Positions 1 through 10,651 of a stretch of 64,000 bases of DNA are shown one piece after another. Below the pieces are notes generated by a model. That model was given only the letters and a program-made list of their open reading frames with translations, was not told where the DNA came from and ran no database searches. The DNA is from CBDDBH01 sp965225625 (GTDB taxonomy: Bacteria; Pseudomonadota; Gammaproteobacteria; JADZEE01). Made by a program: the position numbers and the translations under genes. Position 1 is the stretch's first letter. Every line of letters begins with the position of its first letter. Location: assembly GCA_965225625.1 (NCBI GenBank), contig CBDDBH010000019.1:62001-126000 (forward strand), given 5' to 3'.

Positions 1-78
1 TCATCAAGCGGCGCCGTCGCCTATCTGGCGCTGGCGGGCGAAATGCTGCGCAAAGACGACGGGAGAGGCCTGCAATGA
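1..78 (+). CDS. parA: ParA/Soj chromosome-partitioning ATPase, C-terminal end (partial)
   Basis: Only the last 25 codons are present; the gene enters from the left edge in frame 1 and stops at 76-78. The visible peptide contains AYLALAGEML, which matches the conserved ParA C-terminus. The stop overlaps the parB start (ATGA), so the two are translationally coupled. ParA is the Walker-type ATPase that moves ParB-parS complexes during chromosome segregation. Too little is visible to judge catalytic residues; the identification rests mainly on the join to parB. Confidence 0.85.
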   Translation, partial: SSSGAVAYLALAGEMLRKDDGRGLQ

Positions 79-947
79 GTTCAAAAAAGCGGGGCTTGGG
101 ACGTGGACTCGACGCGCTGTTGGGGATTGGTGCGAACGGTGTCGTAGCGCCGCCATCGACTCATCAGGAGTTTCAAAAGCTACCAGTCGATTTGATCGAG
201 CGTGGCCGTTACCAGCCTCGCCTGGACATGAAACCGGAAACGCTGCAGGACCTGGCAAGTTCAATTAAGGCACGCGGCGTGATTCAACCCATCGTGGTGC
301 GGCCGATGCCAGACGGCAAGCATTATGAGTTGATAGCCGGCGAGCGACGCTGGCGCGCCGCTCAAATCGCAGGACTACACGAGATCCCGGCGATCGTGCG
401 GGATATTGCCGACGATGTAGCAATGAGTGTCGCGCTTATCGAGAACATCCAACGCGAAGACCTCAATCCCCTTGAGGAGGCAGCAGCGTTCAATCGACTC
501 AAATCCGAATTCAGCATGACCCACCAACAGGTCGCCGCTGCAGTTGGGCGGTCACGGACCACAGTGACTAATTTGTTGCGGCTGCTGGATCTTGATGACG
601 AAGTGAAGCGGATGCTTGAGGTTGGCGACATCGAGATGGGACACGCACGTGCGTTGCTAGCACTGACTGGCAGCGATCAGCGTAGCGTCGGCAATCAGGT
701 AGTTGCCCAGGGCTTGTCGGTTCGGCAGACAGAAAAGCTGGTGAAACACTGGCAGCGCCAAACTAACCCCGAAACCGCAACGGCGGAGCGTCCAACAGAC
801 CCGAATATCAGGAAGTTAGAACAAGAACTGGCAGAACAACTCGGCGCCCGTGTTACGCTGAGTTACAGCCGCAAAGGCAAGGGTACTTTGACTATTCGAT
901 ACAACTCCCTGGATGAGTTGGACGGAATACTCGCACATATAAAATAG
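75..947 (+). CDS. parB: ParB/Spo0J chromosome-partitioning protein
   Basis: This 290-residue protein binds parS sites near the origin and spreads by a CTP-dependent clamp mechanism, working with ParA. The N-terminus has the chromosomal ParB signature RGLGRGLDALLG. The ParB/Srx nuclease-like domain covers about residues 35-125, with GERRWRAA at 89-96 and ENIQREDLNP at 123-132. A helix-turn-helix follows at about 145-170, then a C-terminal dimerisation region. The ATG overlaps the parA stop. The position directly upstream of the atp operon is the usual origin-proximal order in many Gammaproteobacteria. No perfect parS site was seen in the window. Confidence 0.97.
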   Translation: MSSKKRGLGRGLDALLGIGANGVVAPPSTHQEFQKLPVDLIERGRYQPRLDMKPETLQDLASSIKARGVIQPIVVRPMPDGKHYELIAGERRWRAAQIAGLHEIPAIVRDIADDVAMSVALIENIQREDLNPLEEAAAFNRLKSEFSMTHQQVAAAVGRSRTTVTNLLRLLDLDDEVKRMLEVGDIEMGHARALLALTGSDQRSVGNQVVAQGLSVRQTEKLVKHWQRQTNPETATAERPTDPNIRKLEQELAEQLGARVTLSYSRKGKGTLTIRYNSLDELDGILAHIK

Positions 948-969
948 TGCTCGCGAGCCGCCCGCCGGG

Positions 970-999
970 TTGCCTATCGCCGCGCCCGACCCGTATAAT
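970..999 (+). promoter_or_regulatory. Probable sigma-70 promoter of the atp operon
   Basis: A -35-like TTGCCT at 970-975 and a perfect -10 TATAAT at 994-999 are separated by 18 bases, just after the parB stop and 26 bases before the atpI GTG. Transcription would start near 1006. The -35 matches four of six consensus bases. This is the only good promoter seen between parB and atpB. Confidence 0.6.
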
Positions 1000-1025
1000 C
1001 CCTTGAATTTACTGGGGGCATTGCG

Positions 1026-1457
1026 GTGGCAGTCGGCGAGCTTGAGACTGTCGCAAATACCCGAGCGGCGCGGATATACTCCAAGGTTACGGCCTACTGT
1101 ATTGTCGCCGCTCAGATCGTCACAGGGCTTTCCCTGGCGGGTGGACTGCTCATTATTACGGGCCAGCACGCCGCGTATTCGGCGCTCGCGGGCTGCGCTA
1201 TTGGGGTGGTACCGAGCTTTTACTTGGTTCGGCGAGTGTTCAACGTCGCTGAGGAGCTGGCACCGGTGAAGATGTTGATGGCGTTTTACATTGCAGAAGC
1301 CATTAAAATTGCGTTAACGGTTGCATTATTCTTAATTGCGATAATAGTTCTCGACATACACATTTTATTTCTCTTCGGCGGCTATCTCGCAACGATACTG
1401 GTGTATTGGTTCGGGTTGTTGTTGCCGGAACCGACAGTTAGTAATTCACGGTTATAA
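1026..1457 (+). CDS. atpI: ATP synthase accessory protein I (AtpI)
   Basis: A small hydrophobic protein of 143 residues that starts with GTG and heads the ATP synthase operon. Four membrane segments are visible, at roughly residues 15-35, 40-60, 78-98 and 102-122. AtpI helps assemble the c-ring and is not part of the finished enzyme. A G-rich stretch (CTGGGGG) sits about ten bases before the GTG and serves as the ribosome site. Sequence conservation is low in this family, so the call depends on topology and position before atpB. Confidence 0.85.
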   Translation: MAVGELETVANTRAARIYSKVTAYCIVAAQIVTGLSLAGGLLIITGQHAAYSALAGCAIGVVPSFYLVRRVFNVAEELAPVKMLMAFYIAEAIKIALTVALFLIAIIVLDIHILFLFGGYLATILVYWFGLLLPEPTVSNSRL

Positions 1458-1480
1458 GTGCACAGGTAAGTCTAGATTCG

Positions 1481-2308
1481 ATGGCAAGCAGTTCGACACA
1501 AACGCCGGCTGAGTATATCGGTCACCATATTCAAAACCTCACCTACGGCCAGAAAGCCGATGGTTCGTGGGGTTTGGCGCATAGCGCGAAGGAAGCCCAG
1601 GAGATGGGTTTCATGGCGCTCAACGTTGATACGATGCTGTGGTCTGTAATTACAGGCGTCGCCTTTATTTGGCTGTTTGGGAAAGTAGCGCGAACTATTT
1701 CTATCGATAAGCCAACGAAGTGGCAGTCTTGCGTAGAAATTCTGGTCGAGATGGTCGATAAGAGCGTCAAGGACACGTTTCACGGCAAGAACGATTTGAT
1801 TGCACCGCTCGCGCTGACCTTGTTTTGTTGGATCTTCCTGATGAACGCCATGGATTTAGTCCCCGTCGATTACCTGCCATGGATATTCGACAAAGCCGGT
1901 GTGCATTACATGAAGGTTGTGCCGACGACTGATGTAAATGCGACATTCGGTCTGTCGCTGTCGGTGTTTTTCCTGATGGTTTTTTACAGCATCAAAATTA
2001 AAGGACCGGGTGGCTTTCTCGCGGAACTCGCTTTTCATCCGTTCGGTAAGTGGGGGATTTTGGTTAATCTGCCGCTGGAGTTGGTTTCGATGCTGGCCAA
2101 ACCCCTTTCTCACTCACTGCGATTGTTCGGCAACCTGTTTGCCGGTGAGTTGATCTTCTTACTGATTGCCGCTTTGTTGCCGTTTTATCTGCAGTGGATG
2201 CTGGCTGTGCCGTGGGCGATATTTCATATCCTGGTGATCACCCTGCAGGCTTATATTTTCATGATGTTGACGATTGTGTATCTCAGCATGGCGCATGAGA
2301 CGCATTAG
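1481..2308 (+). CDS. atpB: F1Fo ATP synthase subunit a
   Basis: This 275-residue integral membrane subunit provides the proton half-channels facing the c-ring. The essential arginine lies in HSLRLFGNLFAGEL at about residue 212, equivalent to E. coli Arg210. Several long hydrophobic helices follow the hydrophilic N-terminus. Length matches the proteobacterial family. It lies between atpI and atpE, with no internal stops or frameshifts. Confidence 0.98.
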   Translation: MASSSTQTPAEYIGHHIQNLTYGQKADGSWGLAHSAKEAQEMGFMALNVDTMLWSVITGVAFIWLFGKVARTISIDKPTKWQSCVEILVEMVDKSVKDTFHGKNDLIAPLALTLFCWIFLMNAMDLVPVDYLPWIFDKAGVHYMKVVPTTDVNATFGLSLSVFFLMVFYSIKIKGPGGFLAELAFHPFGKWGILVNLPLELVSMLAKPLSHSLRLFGNLFAGELIFLLIAALLPFYLQWMLAVPWAIFHILVITLQAYIFMMLTIVYLSMAHETH

Positions 2309-2338
2309 TTTGGTTGTAATTTACCTGAGGAGGTTGTT

Positions 2339-2593
2339 ATGGAATCAGTCATGGGTTTTTCCGCCCTCGCCGCCGGCCTGATGATTGGTCTGGGCGCGCT
2401 GGGTGCAGGCCTAGGTATCGGCATGTTGGGGAGCAAGTTTCTGGAAGGCGCTGCGCGTCAGCCGGAGTTGGTTCCGATGTTGCAGGTCCGCATGTTTCTT
2501 ATGGTCGGCCTCACTGACGCCGTGCCGATTATTGCGATCGGCTTTGCGGCAATGCTGATGTTTGCAAACCCGTTCCTGGGACAGCTCGGCTGA
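2339..2593 (+). CDS. atpE: F1Fo ATP synthase subunit c
   Basis: This 84-residue proteolipid forms the rotating ring. Two helices flank the polar loop ARQPEL (residues 39-44). The glycine-rich first helix contains GLGALGAGLGIG, and the ion-carrying carboxylate is Asp60 in GLTDAVP. The sodium-specific Gln/Glu-Thr pattern is absent, so proton coupling is expected. A strong GAGGAGG-type ribosome site precedes the ATG, consistent with the high subunit stoichiometry. Confidence 0.98.
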   Translation: MESVMGFSALAAGLMIGLGALGAGLGIGMLGSKFLEGAARQPELVPMLQVRMFLMVGLTDAVPIIAIGFAAMLMFANPFLGQLG

Positions 2594-2627
2594 GCAGTTT
2601 GGTGATTCCGCAGCGAGGACTAGCGAA

Positions 2628-3098
2628 GTGAATATGAATCTCACGTTGTTGGGCCAGACCATCTCGCTGTTTGTGTTCGTCTGGTTCTGCATGAAGTTTG
2701 TATGGCCGCCTATTATTGAGGCGCTTGCGGAGCGGGAGCGGCGGATCGCCGACGGGCTGGAGGCTGCCGAAAAAGGTCAGCGCGAACTCGAACAGGCTGA
2801 ATCCCAAAAGCAGGAATTGCTGGACCATGGCAAGGTGCAGGCCCAGGACTACGTCGTAAAGGCGCAAAAACGCGGTGATGAAATCGTCGAGGCGGCTAGG
2901 GATGATGCGCGTAAGGAAGCAGAGCGCATCATCGCGGCAGCGCATGAGCAGACTGTCCAGGAGATGAACCGGGCGCGTGACGATTTGCGCGATCAGGTGG
3001 CAGCCCTGGCGATGCAAGGCGCCGAACAGATCCTGATGCGTGAGGTTGACGACGCGGCCCATAAGGAATTTCTAGACAAAATCAGCGCGCAGCTGTAG
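2628..3098 (+). CDS. atpF: F1Fo ATP synthase subunit b
   Basis: The peripheral-stalk subunit, 156 residues when started at GTG 2628, exactly the E. coli length. A GAGG motif at 2615-2618 is placed well for this GTG and less well for the ATG two codons on. One N-terminal membrane helix (residues about 6-26, ending FCMKFVWPP) is followed by a long charged coiled coil rich in Ala, Glu, Gln and Arg. It joins the a subunit to delta on top of F1. An upstream reading extension from 2562 overlaps atpE and is not needed. Confidence 0.97.
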   Translation: MNMNLTLLGQTISLFVFVWFCMKFVWPPIIEALAERERRIADGLEAAEKGQRELEQAESQKQELLDHGKVQAQDYVVKAQKRGDEIVEAARDDARKEAERIIAAAHEQTVQEMNRARDDLRDQVAALAMQGAEQILMREVDDAAHKEFLDKISAQL

Positions 3099-3116
3099 CG
3101 CCTGAGCGGGATCGGT

Positions 3117-3650
3117 ATGCAAGAAGACCTCACAATCGCACGACCCTACGCGCAAGCGGTTTTCGAGCTTGCGCGCGAGCAAGACGCGTTGGCTGTGTGG
3201 TCGCAGATGTTGGCTTTTCTGGCGGTTGTTGTTGCCCACGACGACATGAAACGACTCATCAAAGATCCACGCATAGCCGCCGCCGCGCTGGAGGGTCTGG
3301 TCTTGGATATTGCCGATGGGCGACTTAACCAACACGGCAAGAATCTGGTAAGTCAGTTAATCGCTAATGGTCGCCTGACGATTGTGCCGGAGATGGCCGA
3401 ACTCTTCGAACAGCTTAGCGCGCGGGCACAAAATGTATTGAACGTCGATATAAGTTCCGCTTATCCGCTGGACGCAGAGCATACCCAGGTTATTACCGAT
3501 GCAGTCGCAAGCCGCTTCGGTAAACACGTGGAGGTATCGACCAATACGGATCCGAATTTGATCGGCGGCGCCGTGATAAAAGTAGGCGATCACGTGATTG
3601 ACCTATCTATGCGGGGCCGATTAACGCAGCTGCGAATGACGCTGTCGTGA
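3117..3650 (+). CDS. atpH: F1Fo ATP synthase subunit delta
   Basis: This 177-residue protein has the same length as E. coli AtpH. It begins with the typical RPYAQAVFELA segment (residues about 9-19), the helical N-domain that caps the alpha/beta hexamer. The conserved C-terminal part runs through GGAVIKVGDHVIDLSMRGRL near the end. It links F1 to the b-subunit stalk. It sits 18 bases after atpF and 46 bases before atpA in the standard order. Confidence 0.97.
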   Translation: MQEDLTIARPYAQAVFELAREQDALAVWSQMLAFLAVVVAHDDMKRLIKDPRIAAAALEGLVLDIADGRLNQHGKNLVSQLIANGRLTIVPEMAELFEQLSARAQNVLNVDISSAYPLDAEHTQVITDAVASRFGKHVEVSTNTDPNLIGGAVIKVGDHVIDLSMRGRLTQLRMTLS

Positions 3651-3696
3651 AACACGCAAGCCGAACGGTTTTAACGAAACTTCAGGGATTATTCCA

Positions 3697-5238
<1,542 letters not shown>

Positions 5239-5285
5239 TACGCACTCGTTCCTGAAGCTGATAATCGAATTCTTAATCCATAGAA

Positions 5286-6150
5286 ATGGCTGCCGCTAAA
5301 GAAATTCGCACGAAAATCGCGAGCATAAAGAACACGCAGAAAATCACGCGTGCGATGGAAATGGTTGCTGCGAGCAAAATGCGGCGTGCCCAGGAACGCA
5401 TGCGTGCGGCGCGCCCTTATGCCGAGAAAATGCGTACGGTCATCGCGCATCTGGCGCATGCCAATGCGGAGTACAAGCACACATTCATGGTAGAACGGCA
5501 GGCGCGGCGCGTCGGCTTCATTGTGATCTCCACCGATCGCGGATTGTGTGGTGGACTGAACGCCAACATGTTCCGCGCCCACTTTGCATCGCCTGATGGA
5601 GCTACGTGATCAGAGTATAGAATTTGATGTCTGCCCGGTTGGTCGCAAAGCGCTGGGTTTTTTCGGGCGTGTCGGTGGCAACATCGTTGCCGAGGCCAGC
5701 GGTCTGGGCGATCAGCCGTCGTTGGAGGCGCTGATCGGGCCAGTTAAAGTAATGCTGAATGCGTACGAGCAGGAGCAAGTCGATCGGGTTTATATCGTCT
5801 ACAATAACTTCGTCAACTCCATGACGCAGAAACCCAATATTGAGCAATTGCTGCCGTTGGAACCAAGCGACGCGACAGAATTTCAACACCACTGGGATTA
5901 CATCTACGAACCAGATGCGAAAGAGGTGTTGGACCATTTACTGCAGCGCTACATCGAATCTCTGGTCTACCAGGTTGTGGCGGAAAACATTGCCTGCGAA
6001 CAGGCTGCCCGCATGGTTGCCATGAAGAGCGCCTCCGACAACGCCGGCAAGCTCATCGACGAACTGCAGCTCGTTTACAACAAGGCCCGGCAGGCGGCGA
6101 TTACCAAGGAATTGGCTGAAATCGTGGGTGGCGCGGAAGCCTTGAAGTAG
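5286..6150 (+). CDS. atpG: F1Fo ATP synthase subunit gamma, with a one-base frameshift
   Basis: The central rotor shaft. The N-terminal helix starts AAKEIRTKIASIKNTQKIT, and the frame holds through DRGLCGGLNANMFRA. It then breaks, and the rest (GRKALGFFGRVGGNIV through NKARQAAITKELAEIVGGA) reads in the next frame. Removing one C from the CCC run at 5578-5580 restores a continuous gamma subunit of about 287 residues. The gene is essential in its operon and everything else is conserved, so a sequence error is the simplest explanation. A real mutation or programmed shift is unlikely, because no slippery heptamer is visible. Confidence 0.93.
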
Positions 6151-6188
6151 AAAATATTTACGGTTATCGAACAGAGGACGTAACTGAC

Positions 6189-7565
6189 ATGAGTGCTGGA
6201 ACGGTAGTACAAGTCATTGGCGCGGTGGTCGATGTTAAATTTTCCGCCGGCGCGGTGCCGAAGGTGTATCACGCTCTGAAAATCGAAGAAAACGATCTGA
6301 CGCTGGAGGTTCAGCAGCAATTGGGCGACGGCGTCGTGCGTACCATCGCAATGGGCACCACTGATGGCTTGCGTCGGGGCGTCTCCTGCAGCGATACCGG
6401 TGAGCCTATCCTGGTGCCGGTGGGGCAAGAGACGCTCGGTAGAATCATGAACGTACTCGGTGATCCGATCGACGAAAAGGGTGATATCGGCGCCGCAGAG
6501 CAATGGGCGATCCACCGGGAAGCACCGATTTTTACCGACCTCGCGCCGGCAACCGAGTTATTGGAAACGGGCATCAAAGTTATTGACCTTATCTGTCCGT
6601 TCGCGAAAGGCGGCAAGGTCGGACTGTTCGGCGGCGCCGGTGTCGGTAAGACGGTCAGCATGATGGAACTCATTCGTAACATCGCCATTGAGCACAGTGG
6701 TTTTTCGGTATTTGCGGGCGTCGGCGAACGCACACGTGAAGGCAATGACTTCTATCACGAAATGAAAGATTCCAACGTGCTCGACAAGGTGTCGCTCGTC
6801 TACGGGCAAATGAACGAGCCGCCAGGTAACCGTCTGCGTGTAGGTCTGACTGGACTTACGATCGCTGAGAAGTTTCGTGAAGAGGGGAGCGATGTCCTGT
6901 TGTTTATCGATAATATCTATCGCTTTACTCTGGCGGGCGTGGAAGTCTCGGCGTTGCTGGGACGCATGCCTTCGGCGGTAGGCTACCAGCCGACGTTGGC
7001 AGAGGAGATGGGTAAGTTTCAGGAACGTATTACATCGACCCGTACCGGTTCCATTACCTCGATTCAGGCAGTCTATGTACCAGCCGATGATTTGACCGAT
7101 CCGTCGCCGGCGACCACGTTTGCGCATTTGGACGCGACGGTCGTGCTGTCACGCCAAATCGCCGAACTGGGGATCTATCCGGCGGTCGGTCCGCTGGATT
7201 CCACAAGTCGCCAATTGGATCCTCTGGTTGTCGGGCAAGATCATTACGACGTCGCGCGTGCGGTACAGAACACTCTGCAACGCTATAAAGAACTACGCGA
7301 CATCATTGCCATCCTGGGGATGGACGAACTTTCCGAGGAAGACAGGCTCGTTGTGACTCGGGCGCGTAAGGTTCAGCGCTTCCTGTCCCAGCCCTTCTTC
7401 GTTGCCGAAGTATTCACGGGTAGTTCGGGTAAGTATGTCTCGCTGAAAGATACAATCGCGGGATTCAAGGGTATCGTCGAGGGAGAATATGATGCGCTGC
7501 CCGAACAGGCGTTTTACATGGTCGGTTCGATCGAAGAGGCGGTCGAGCAGGCTAAGACCCTATAA
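6189..7565 (+). CDS. atpD: F1Fo ATP synthase subunit beta
   Basis: The catalytic subunit, 458 residues. The Walker A motif GGAGVGKT is near residue 150 and GERTREGNDFYHEM near 180 holds the catalytic glutamate. Walker B lies in DVLLFIDNIYRFT. The DELSEED lever is represented by DELSEED-like LGMDELSEEDRL at about residue 378. It follows atpG by 38 bases with a GAGG-type ribosome site. Confidence 0.99.
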   Translation: MSAGTVVQVIGAVVDVKFSAGAVPKVYHALKIEENDLTLEVQQQLGDGVVRTIAMGTTDGLRRGVSCSDTGEPILVPVGQETLGRIMNVLGDPIDEKGDIGAAEQWAIHREAPIFTDLAPATELLETGIKVIDLICPFAKGGKVGLFGGAGVGKTVSMMELIRNIAIEHSGFSVFAGVGERTREGNDFYHEMKDSNVLDKVSLVYGQMNEPPGNRLRVGLTGLTIAEKFREEGSDVLLFIDNIYRFTLAGVEVSALLGRMPSAVGYQPTLAEEMGKFQERITSTRTGSITSIQAVYVPADDLTDPSPATTFAHLDATVVLSRQIAELGIYPAVGPLDSTSRQLDPLVVGQDHYDVARAVQNTLQRYKELRDIIAILGMDELSEEDRLVVTRARKVQRFLSQPFFVAEVFTGSSGKYVSLKDTIAGFKGIVEGEYDALPEQAFYMVGSIEEAVEQAKTL

Positions 7566-7576
7566 GCTCAGATCAG

Positions 7577-8005
7577 ATGGCTGCCCAGATTCACATTGAC
7601 ATAGTCAGCGCCGAAAAGGAGATCTACTCCGGCGACGTGGATATGGTGTTCGCGCCCGCAATTATGGGGGAGGTCGGCATCGCACCCGGACACACGCCGC
7701 TGATGACGCCGCTGCGGCCCGGTGAGGTGCGCGTAAAACTTGCCGACGGTAGCGAAGAAGGCTTTTACGTATCGGGAGGCCTGCTCGAAGTACAACCCTT
7801 AGTGGTGACGGTCCTTTCGGACACGGCTGCGCGAGCTGAGGATATCGACGAAGAAGCTGCCATCAAAGCCAAGGAATCGGCTGAAAAAGCGATTAGCGAT
7901 CGTGGCGCCGAGATGGACTTTGCGCGAGCTCAGGCCGAACTAGCCGAGGCGGCGGCGCAGTTGCAGGCAATTCGACGCTTGCGCGACAGAGCTTCGCGTT
8001 CGTAG
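7577..8005 (+). CDS. atpC: F1Fo ATP synthase subunit epsilon
   Basis: This 142-residue subunit ends the atp genes. The N-terminal beta sandwich contains GEVGIAPGHTPLMTPLRPGEVR (about residues 34-55), the hallmark of AtpC. The C-terminal part is an alanine-rich helical hairpin (residues about 88-140), the segment that can extend to inhibit ATP hydrolysis. It starts 12 bases after atpD. Confidence 0.97.
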   Translation: MAAQIHIDIVSAEKEIYSGDVDMVFAPAIMGEVGIAPGHTPLMTPLRPGEVRVKLADGSEEGFYVSGGLLEVQPLVVTVLSDTAARAEDIDEEAAIKAKESAEKAISDRGAEMDFARAQAELAEAAAQLQAIRRLRDRASRS

Positions 8006-8039
8006 AGCAGTAAACCTCGCGCAAGCAATAACTCCACTC

Positions 8040-9404
8040 ATGCCGCTAAGTATTGTCATCCTTGCCGCGGGCCAAGGCACGCGGATGCGCTCTGATCTTC
8101 CCAAGATTTTGCATCCACTTGCGGGCAAACCCTTGCTTGAGCACGTTTACGGCGCAACGCGAAGTTTCGTCGACGCGGATGTTTACATTGTCTACGGCCA
8201 TGGCGGCGAGACGGTTCCCACGACCCTGTCGACTCTGGACGCAGTGTGGGTCTTACAGGCAGAACAACTGGGTACCGGTCACGCCGTCGCCCAGGTGCTG
8301 CCGTCGATAAATGCTGCGCATATGGTTCTTGTTCTATACGGCGATGTACCGTTGATAAGTCCGGCTACGCTACAGACCTTGGTTGCCGCGGGCGAGACAA
8401 CAGAGTTTGGGCTGCTAACCATTGAGTTGGCTGATCCGACAGGTTACGGGCGCATCATTCGGGATGCCGATGGCCACGTGGTCCGCATCATCGAACAAAA
8501 GGACGCATCAGACGAAGAGCGGGCGGTTCGCGAAATCAATACCGGAATGATGGCGGTGCCAGCCGCACGTCTGGGCGCCTGGTTGCAGCGGGTTAATACG
8601 GAAAATGCTCAGGGTGAATATTATCTGACCGATATTGTCGAACTCGCAGTTGCCGACGGAATAGACATTACAACGGTGCAGGCAGGCAGCCCGGAAGAGG
8701 TCATGGGCATTAACGATCGCATCCAGCTGGCACGCCTTGAGCGCTACTACCAGCGCGAAGCTGCGAAACGGCTGATGCGCGACGGCGTAACCATCGCGGA
8801 TCCTGAACGAATCGATATTCGCGGTGACGTAACGATCGGCCGCGACGTCACGATCGACATCAATGTCGTGTTGGAAGGCCGGGTCGAGATCGGTGATGGT
8901 GTACAAATTGGACCGAACAACGTCATCCGCGATGCGCGTATTGCCAGCAACGTAATCGTTCTTGCCAATTGCGTAATCGAAAACGCCACGGTCGGTGCTG
9001 GCGCCCGCATCGGACCGTTTGCACGCCTGCGCCCGGAGGCGCGACTTGCAGAAGACGTCCATGTCGGCAATTTTGTCGAAATAAAAAAATCGGACGTCGG
9101 CGAGGGCTCAAAAGTAAATCACCTGAGCTACATCGGCGATACCGAAATCGGGCGCGATGTGAATGTAGGTGCCGGGACCATCACCTGCAACTATGACGGC
9201 GTCTACAAGCACAAAACCATCATCGGCGATCGGGCCTTCATCGGCTCCGACGTACAGCTCGTCGCTCCGGTAACCGTCGGAGCGGACGCCACCATTGGCG
9301 CCGGCACCACCGTCGCGCAGGATGCCCCCGAAGGCAAGCTCACAGTCGGCCGCGCCAAGCAGCGCACTATCGATAACTGGAATCGACCGACTAAGAAAAA
9401 ATAA
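8040..9404 (+). CDS. glmU: Bifunctional GlcNAc-1-P uridylyltransferase / glucosamine-1-P acetyltransferase
   Basis: A 454-residue enzyme that makes UDP-GlcNAc for peptidoglycan and LPS. The N-terminal uridylyltransferase domain has LAAGQGTRM at residues 7-15 and the nucleotide-binding YGDVP near 100. The C-terminal left-handed beta-helix shows repeated hexapeptides (for example IGDGVQIGPNNVI). The acetyltransferase region carries NFVEIKKS and SYIGDTEIG. It lies 35 bases after atpC, the usual gammaproteobacterial order, and may be cotranscribed with the atp genes. Confidence 0.98.
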   Translation: MPLSIVILAAGQGTRMRSDLPKILHPLAGKPLLEHVYGATRSFVDADVYIVYGHGGETVPTTLSTLDAVWVLQAEQLGTGHAVAQVLPSINAAHMVLVLYGDVPLISPATLQTLVAAGETTEFGLLTIELADPTGYGRIIRDADGHVVRIIEQKDASDEERAVREINTGMMAVPAARLGAWLQRVNTENAQGEYYLTDIVELAVADGIDITTVQAGSPEEVMGINDRIQLARLERYYQREAAKRLMRDGVTIADPERIDIRGDVTIGRDVTIDINVVLEGRVEIGDGVQIGPNNVIRDARIASNVIVLANCVIENATVGAGARIGPFARLRPEARLAEDVHVGNFVEIKKSDVGEGSKVNHLSYIGDTEIGRDVNVGAGTITCNYDGVYKHKTIIGDRAFIGSDVQLVAPVTVGADATIGAGTTVAQDAPEGKLTVGRAKQRTIDNWNRPTKKK

Positions 9405-9412
9405 ATGGGGTA

Positions 9413-9470
9413 ATAAATTGGGGTCAGATACACATTTCTAACCAGAAATGTGTATCTGACCCCAATTTAT
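9413..9470. repeat. Perfect 27-bp inverted repeat (GGGGTCAGATACACA type)
   Basis: Arms at 9413-9439 and 9444-9470 are perfect reverse complements around a 4-base AACC loop. The arm core is TTGGGGTCAGATACACATTT. A partial direct copy (ATAAATGGGGT) just precedes the left arm. It lies between the converging glmU and aminotransferase genes, so it may end both transcripts. The TTGGGGTCAGA core resembles repeats found near REP-associated (RAYT) transposases; that link comes from memory and no transposase is next to it. Confidence 0.85.
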
Positions 9471-9478
9471 TTTTACAG

Positions 9479-10651
9479 TTACCTGAGTTCGTCTAGGTGC
9501 GCGTCCAGAAATCCGGCAATCCGGTTTAACCCTTGCTCAAGCCGTTCGTGTGATTGCGCGAAACAAATGCGGAAGTGTTCGTCATTGCCGGGACCGAAAC
9601 CCACGCCTGCTGCGACACCTACCTTTGCTTCGTCGGCAAGCCGTTCCGCAAGTTGCCAACTGGAACGTAATCCAGGAATGCGTGGGAATGCATAAAACGC
9701 GCCGTGTGGGGCGCTGAGATCAAGAGCAGGATGCGCGCCTAACACGTCCATCACGATTTCCCGGCCGCGGGCGTATTGACTGCGTAATTGCTGGACCCAC
9801 TCTCCGCCCTGCTCGAGCGCGACGATACCGGCGGGTTGCAGAAACACCGTCGAACCGGTGTTAAAGCACTCCGACATTGCCGTCAAAATAGTCGCGTAGC
9901 GCGCCGGTGCCACCATCCAACCCAGGCGCCAGCCGGTCATTGCCCACGACTTGGAAAAACCGTTGATGACGATGACCGGATCACCGTCCTCGGCAATCGA
10001 CACAAACGACGGCGCAACCGGTTGATCGTATACCAATCGGCTATATACCTCGTCGGCGATGATGAGGATGTCACGGTCGCGGCAAAGATCCAGCAGGGTC
10101 TGTTGCTCGGTCTGAGACATCACCCATCCGGTCGGGTTACACGGGCTGTTGACGAAAATTGCTCGCGTATTATTGCGTACCGCGGCTTCCACTTTCCCAA
10201 GGTCCAGCGACCAGCGTCCATTGACCAGGTGCTGACGAACATATTCCACCTCGGCTCCCGTTACCCGCATGGTGTTCTCGATATTCGGCCACGCCGGGCC
10301 GACGATGAGTCCGTGCGAGCCGGTAGTCAGCGCCATTTGGGTTGCCAAGGTCATGCCCATCATGGCCGATCCGGGAACGGTAATCCGATCGGGATTGAGA
10401 TCGACTTGGTAGAGTTCTTCAAGGTGCGTCTTGATCGCGTCGCGCAAATCCTGCCGGCCGCGCGTATGCGTATAAAACGTGTCACCGGCTTCCAGACTGC
10501 GTTTTGCCGCATCGCGGATGAAATCGGGCGTTGTCAGATCACCTTCGCCTAACCACAACGGAATGATCTCCGGATCATGCAGGCGCGGAAAGACCAGCCG
10601 GGTGATCGCGTTTTGTTCGAACGTCTCGATTTCATTCCTGAACAGCGGCAT
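9479..10651 (-). CDS. PLP-dependent class I/II aminotransferase (AspC/ArAT fold)
   Basis: A 390-residue fold-type I aminotransferase. It shows NSPCNPTG at 168-175, the cofactor Asp200 and Tyr203 in ADEVYSR, and the Schiff-base Lys234 in GFSKSWAMTGWRLGW. FRICFA near the C-terminus carries the substrate-carboxylate arginine. It would exchange an amino group between an amino acid and a 2-oxo acid in the cytoplasm. The substrate cannot be read from the sequence; aspartate-, aromatic- or alanine-type activity are all possible. It converges on glmU across the inverted repeat and stands alone. Confidence 0.9.
   Translation of the reverse strand: MPLFRNEIETFEQNAITRLVFPRLHDPEIIPLWLGEGDLTTPDFIRDAAKRSLEAGDTFYTHTRGRQDLRDAIKTHLEELYQVDLNPDRITVPGSAMMGMTLATQMALTTGSHGLIVGPAWPNIENTMRVTGAEVEYVRQHLVNGRWSLDLGKVEAAVRNNTRAIFVNSPCNPTGWVMSQTEQQTLLDLCRDRDILIIADEVYSRLVYDQPVAPSFVSIAEDGDPVIVINGFSKSWAMTGWRLGWMVAPARYATILTAMSECFNTGSTVFLQPAGIVALEQGGEWVQQLRSQYARGREIVMDVLGAHPALDLSAPHGAFYAFPRIPGLRSSWQLAERLADEAKVGVAAGVGFGPGNDEHFRICFAQSHERLEQGLNRIAGFLDAHLDELR

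Noticed and set aside
816..1169. 117-codon minus-strand frame over the parB end and atpI
   Set aside because: It is antisense to two well-supported genes and to the atp promoter and has no family resemblance.
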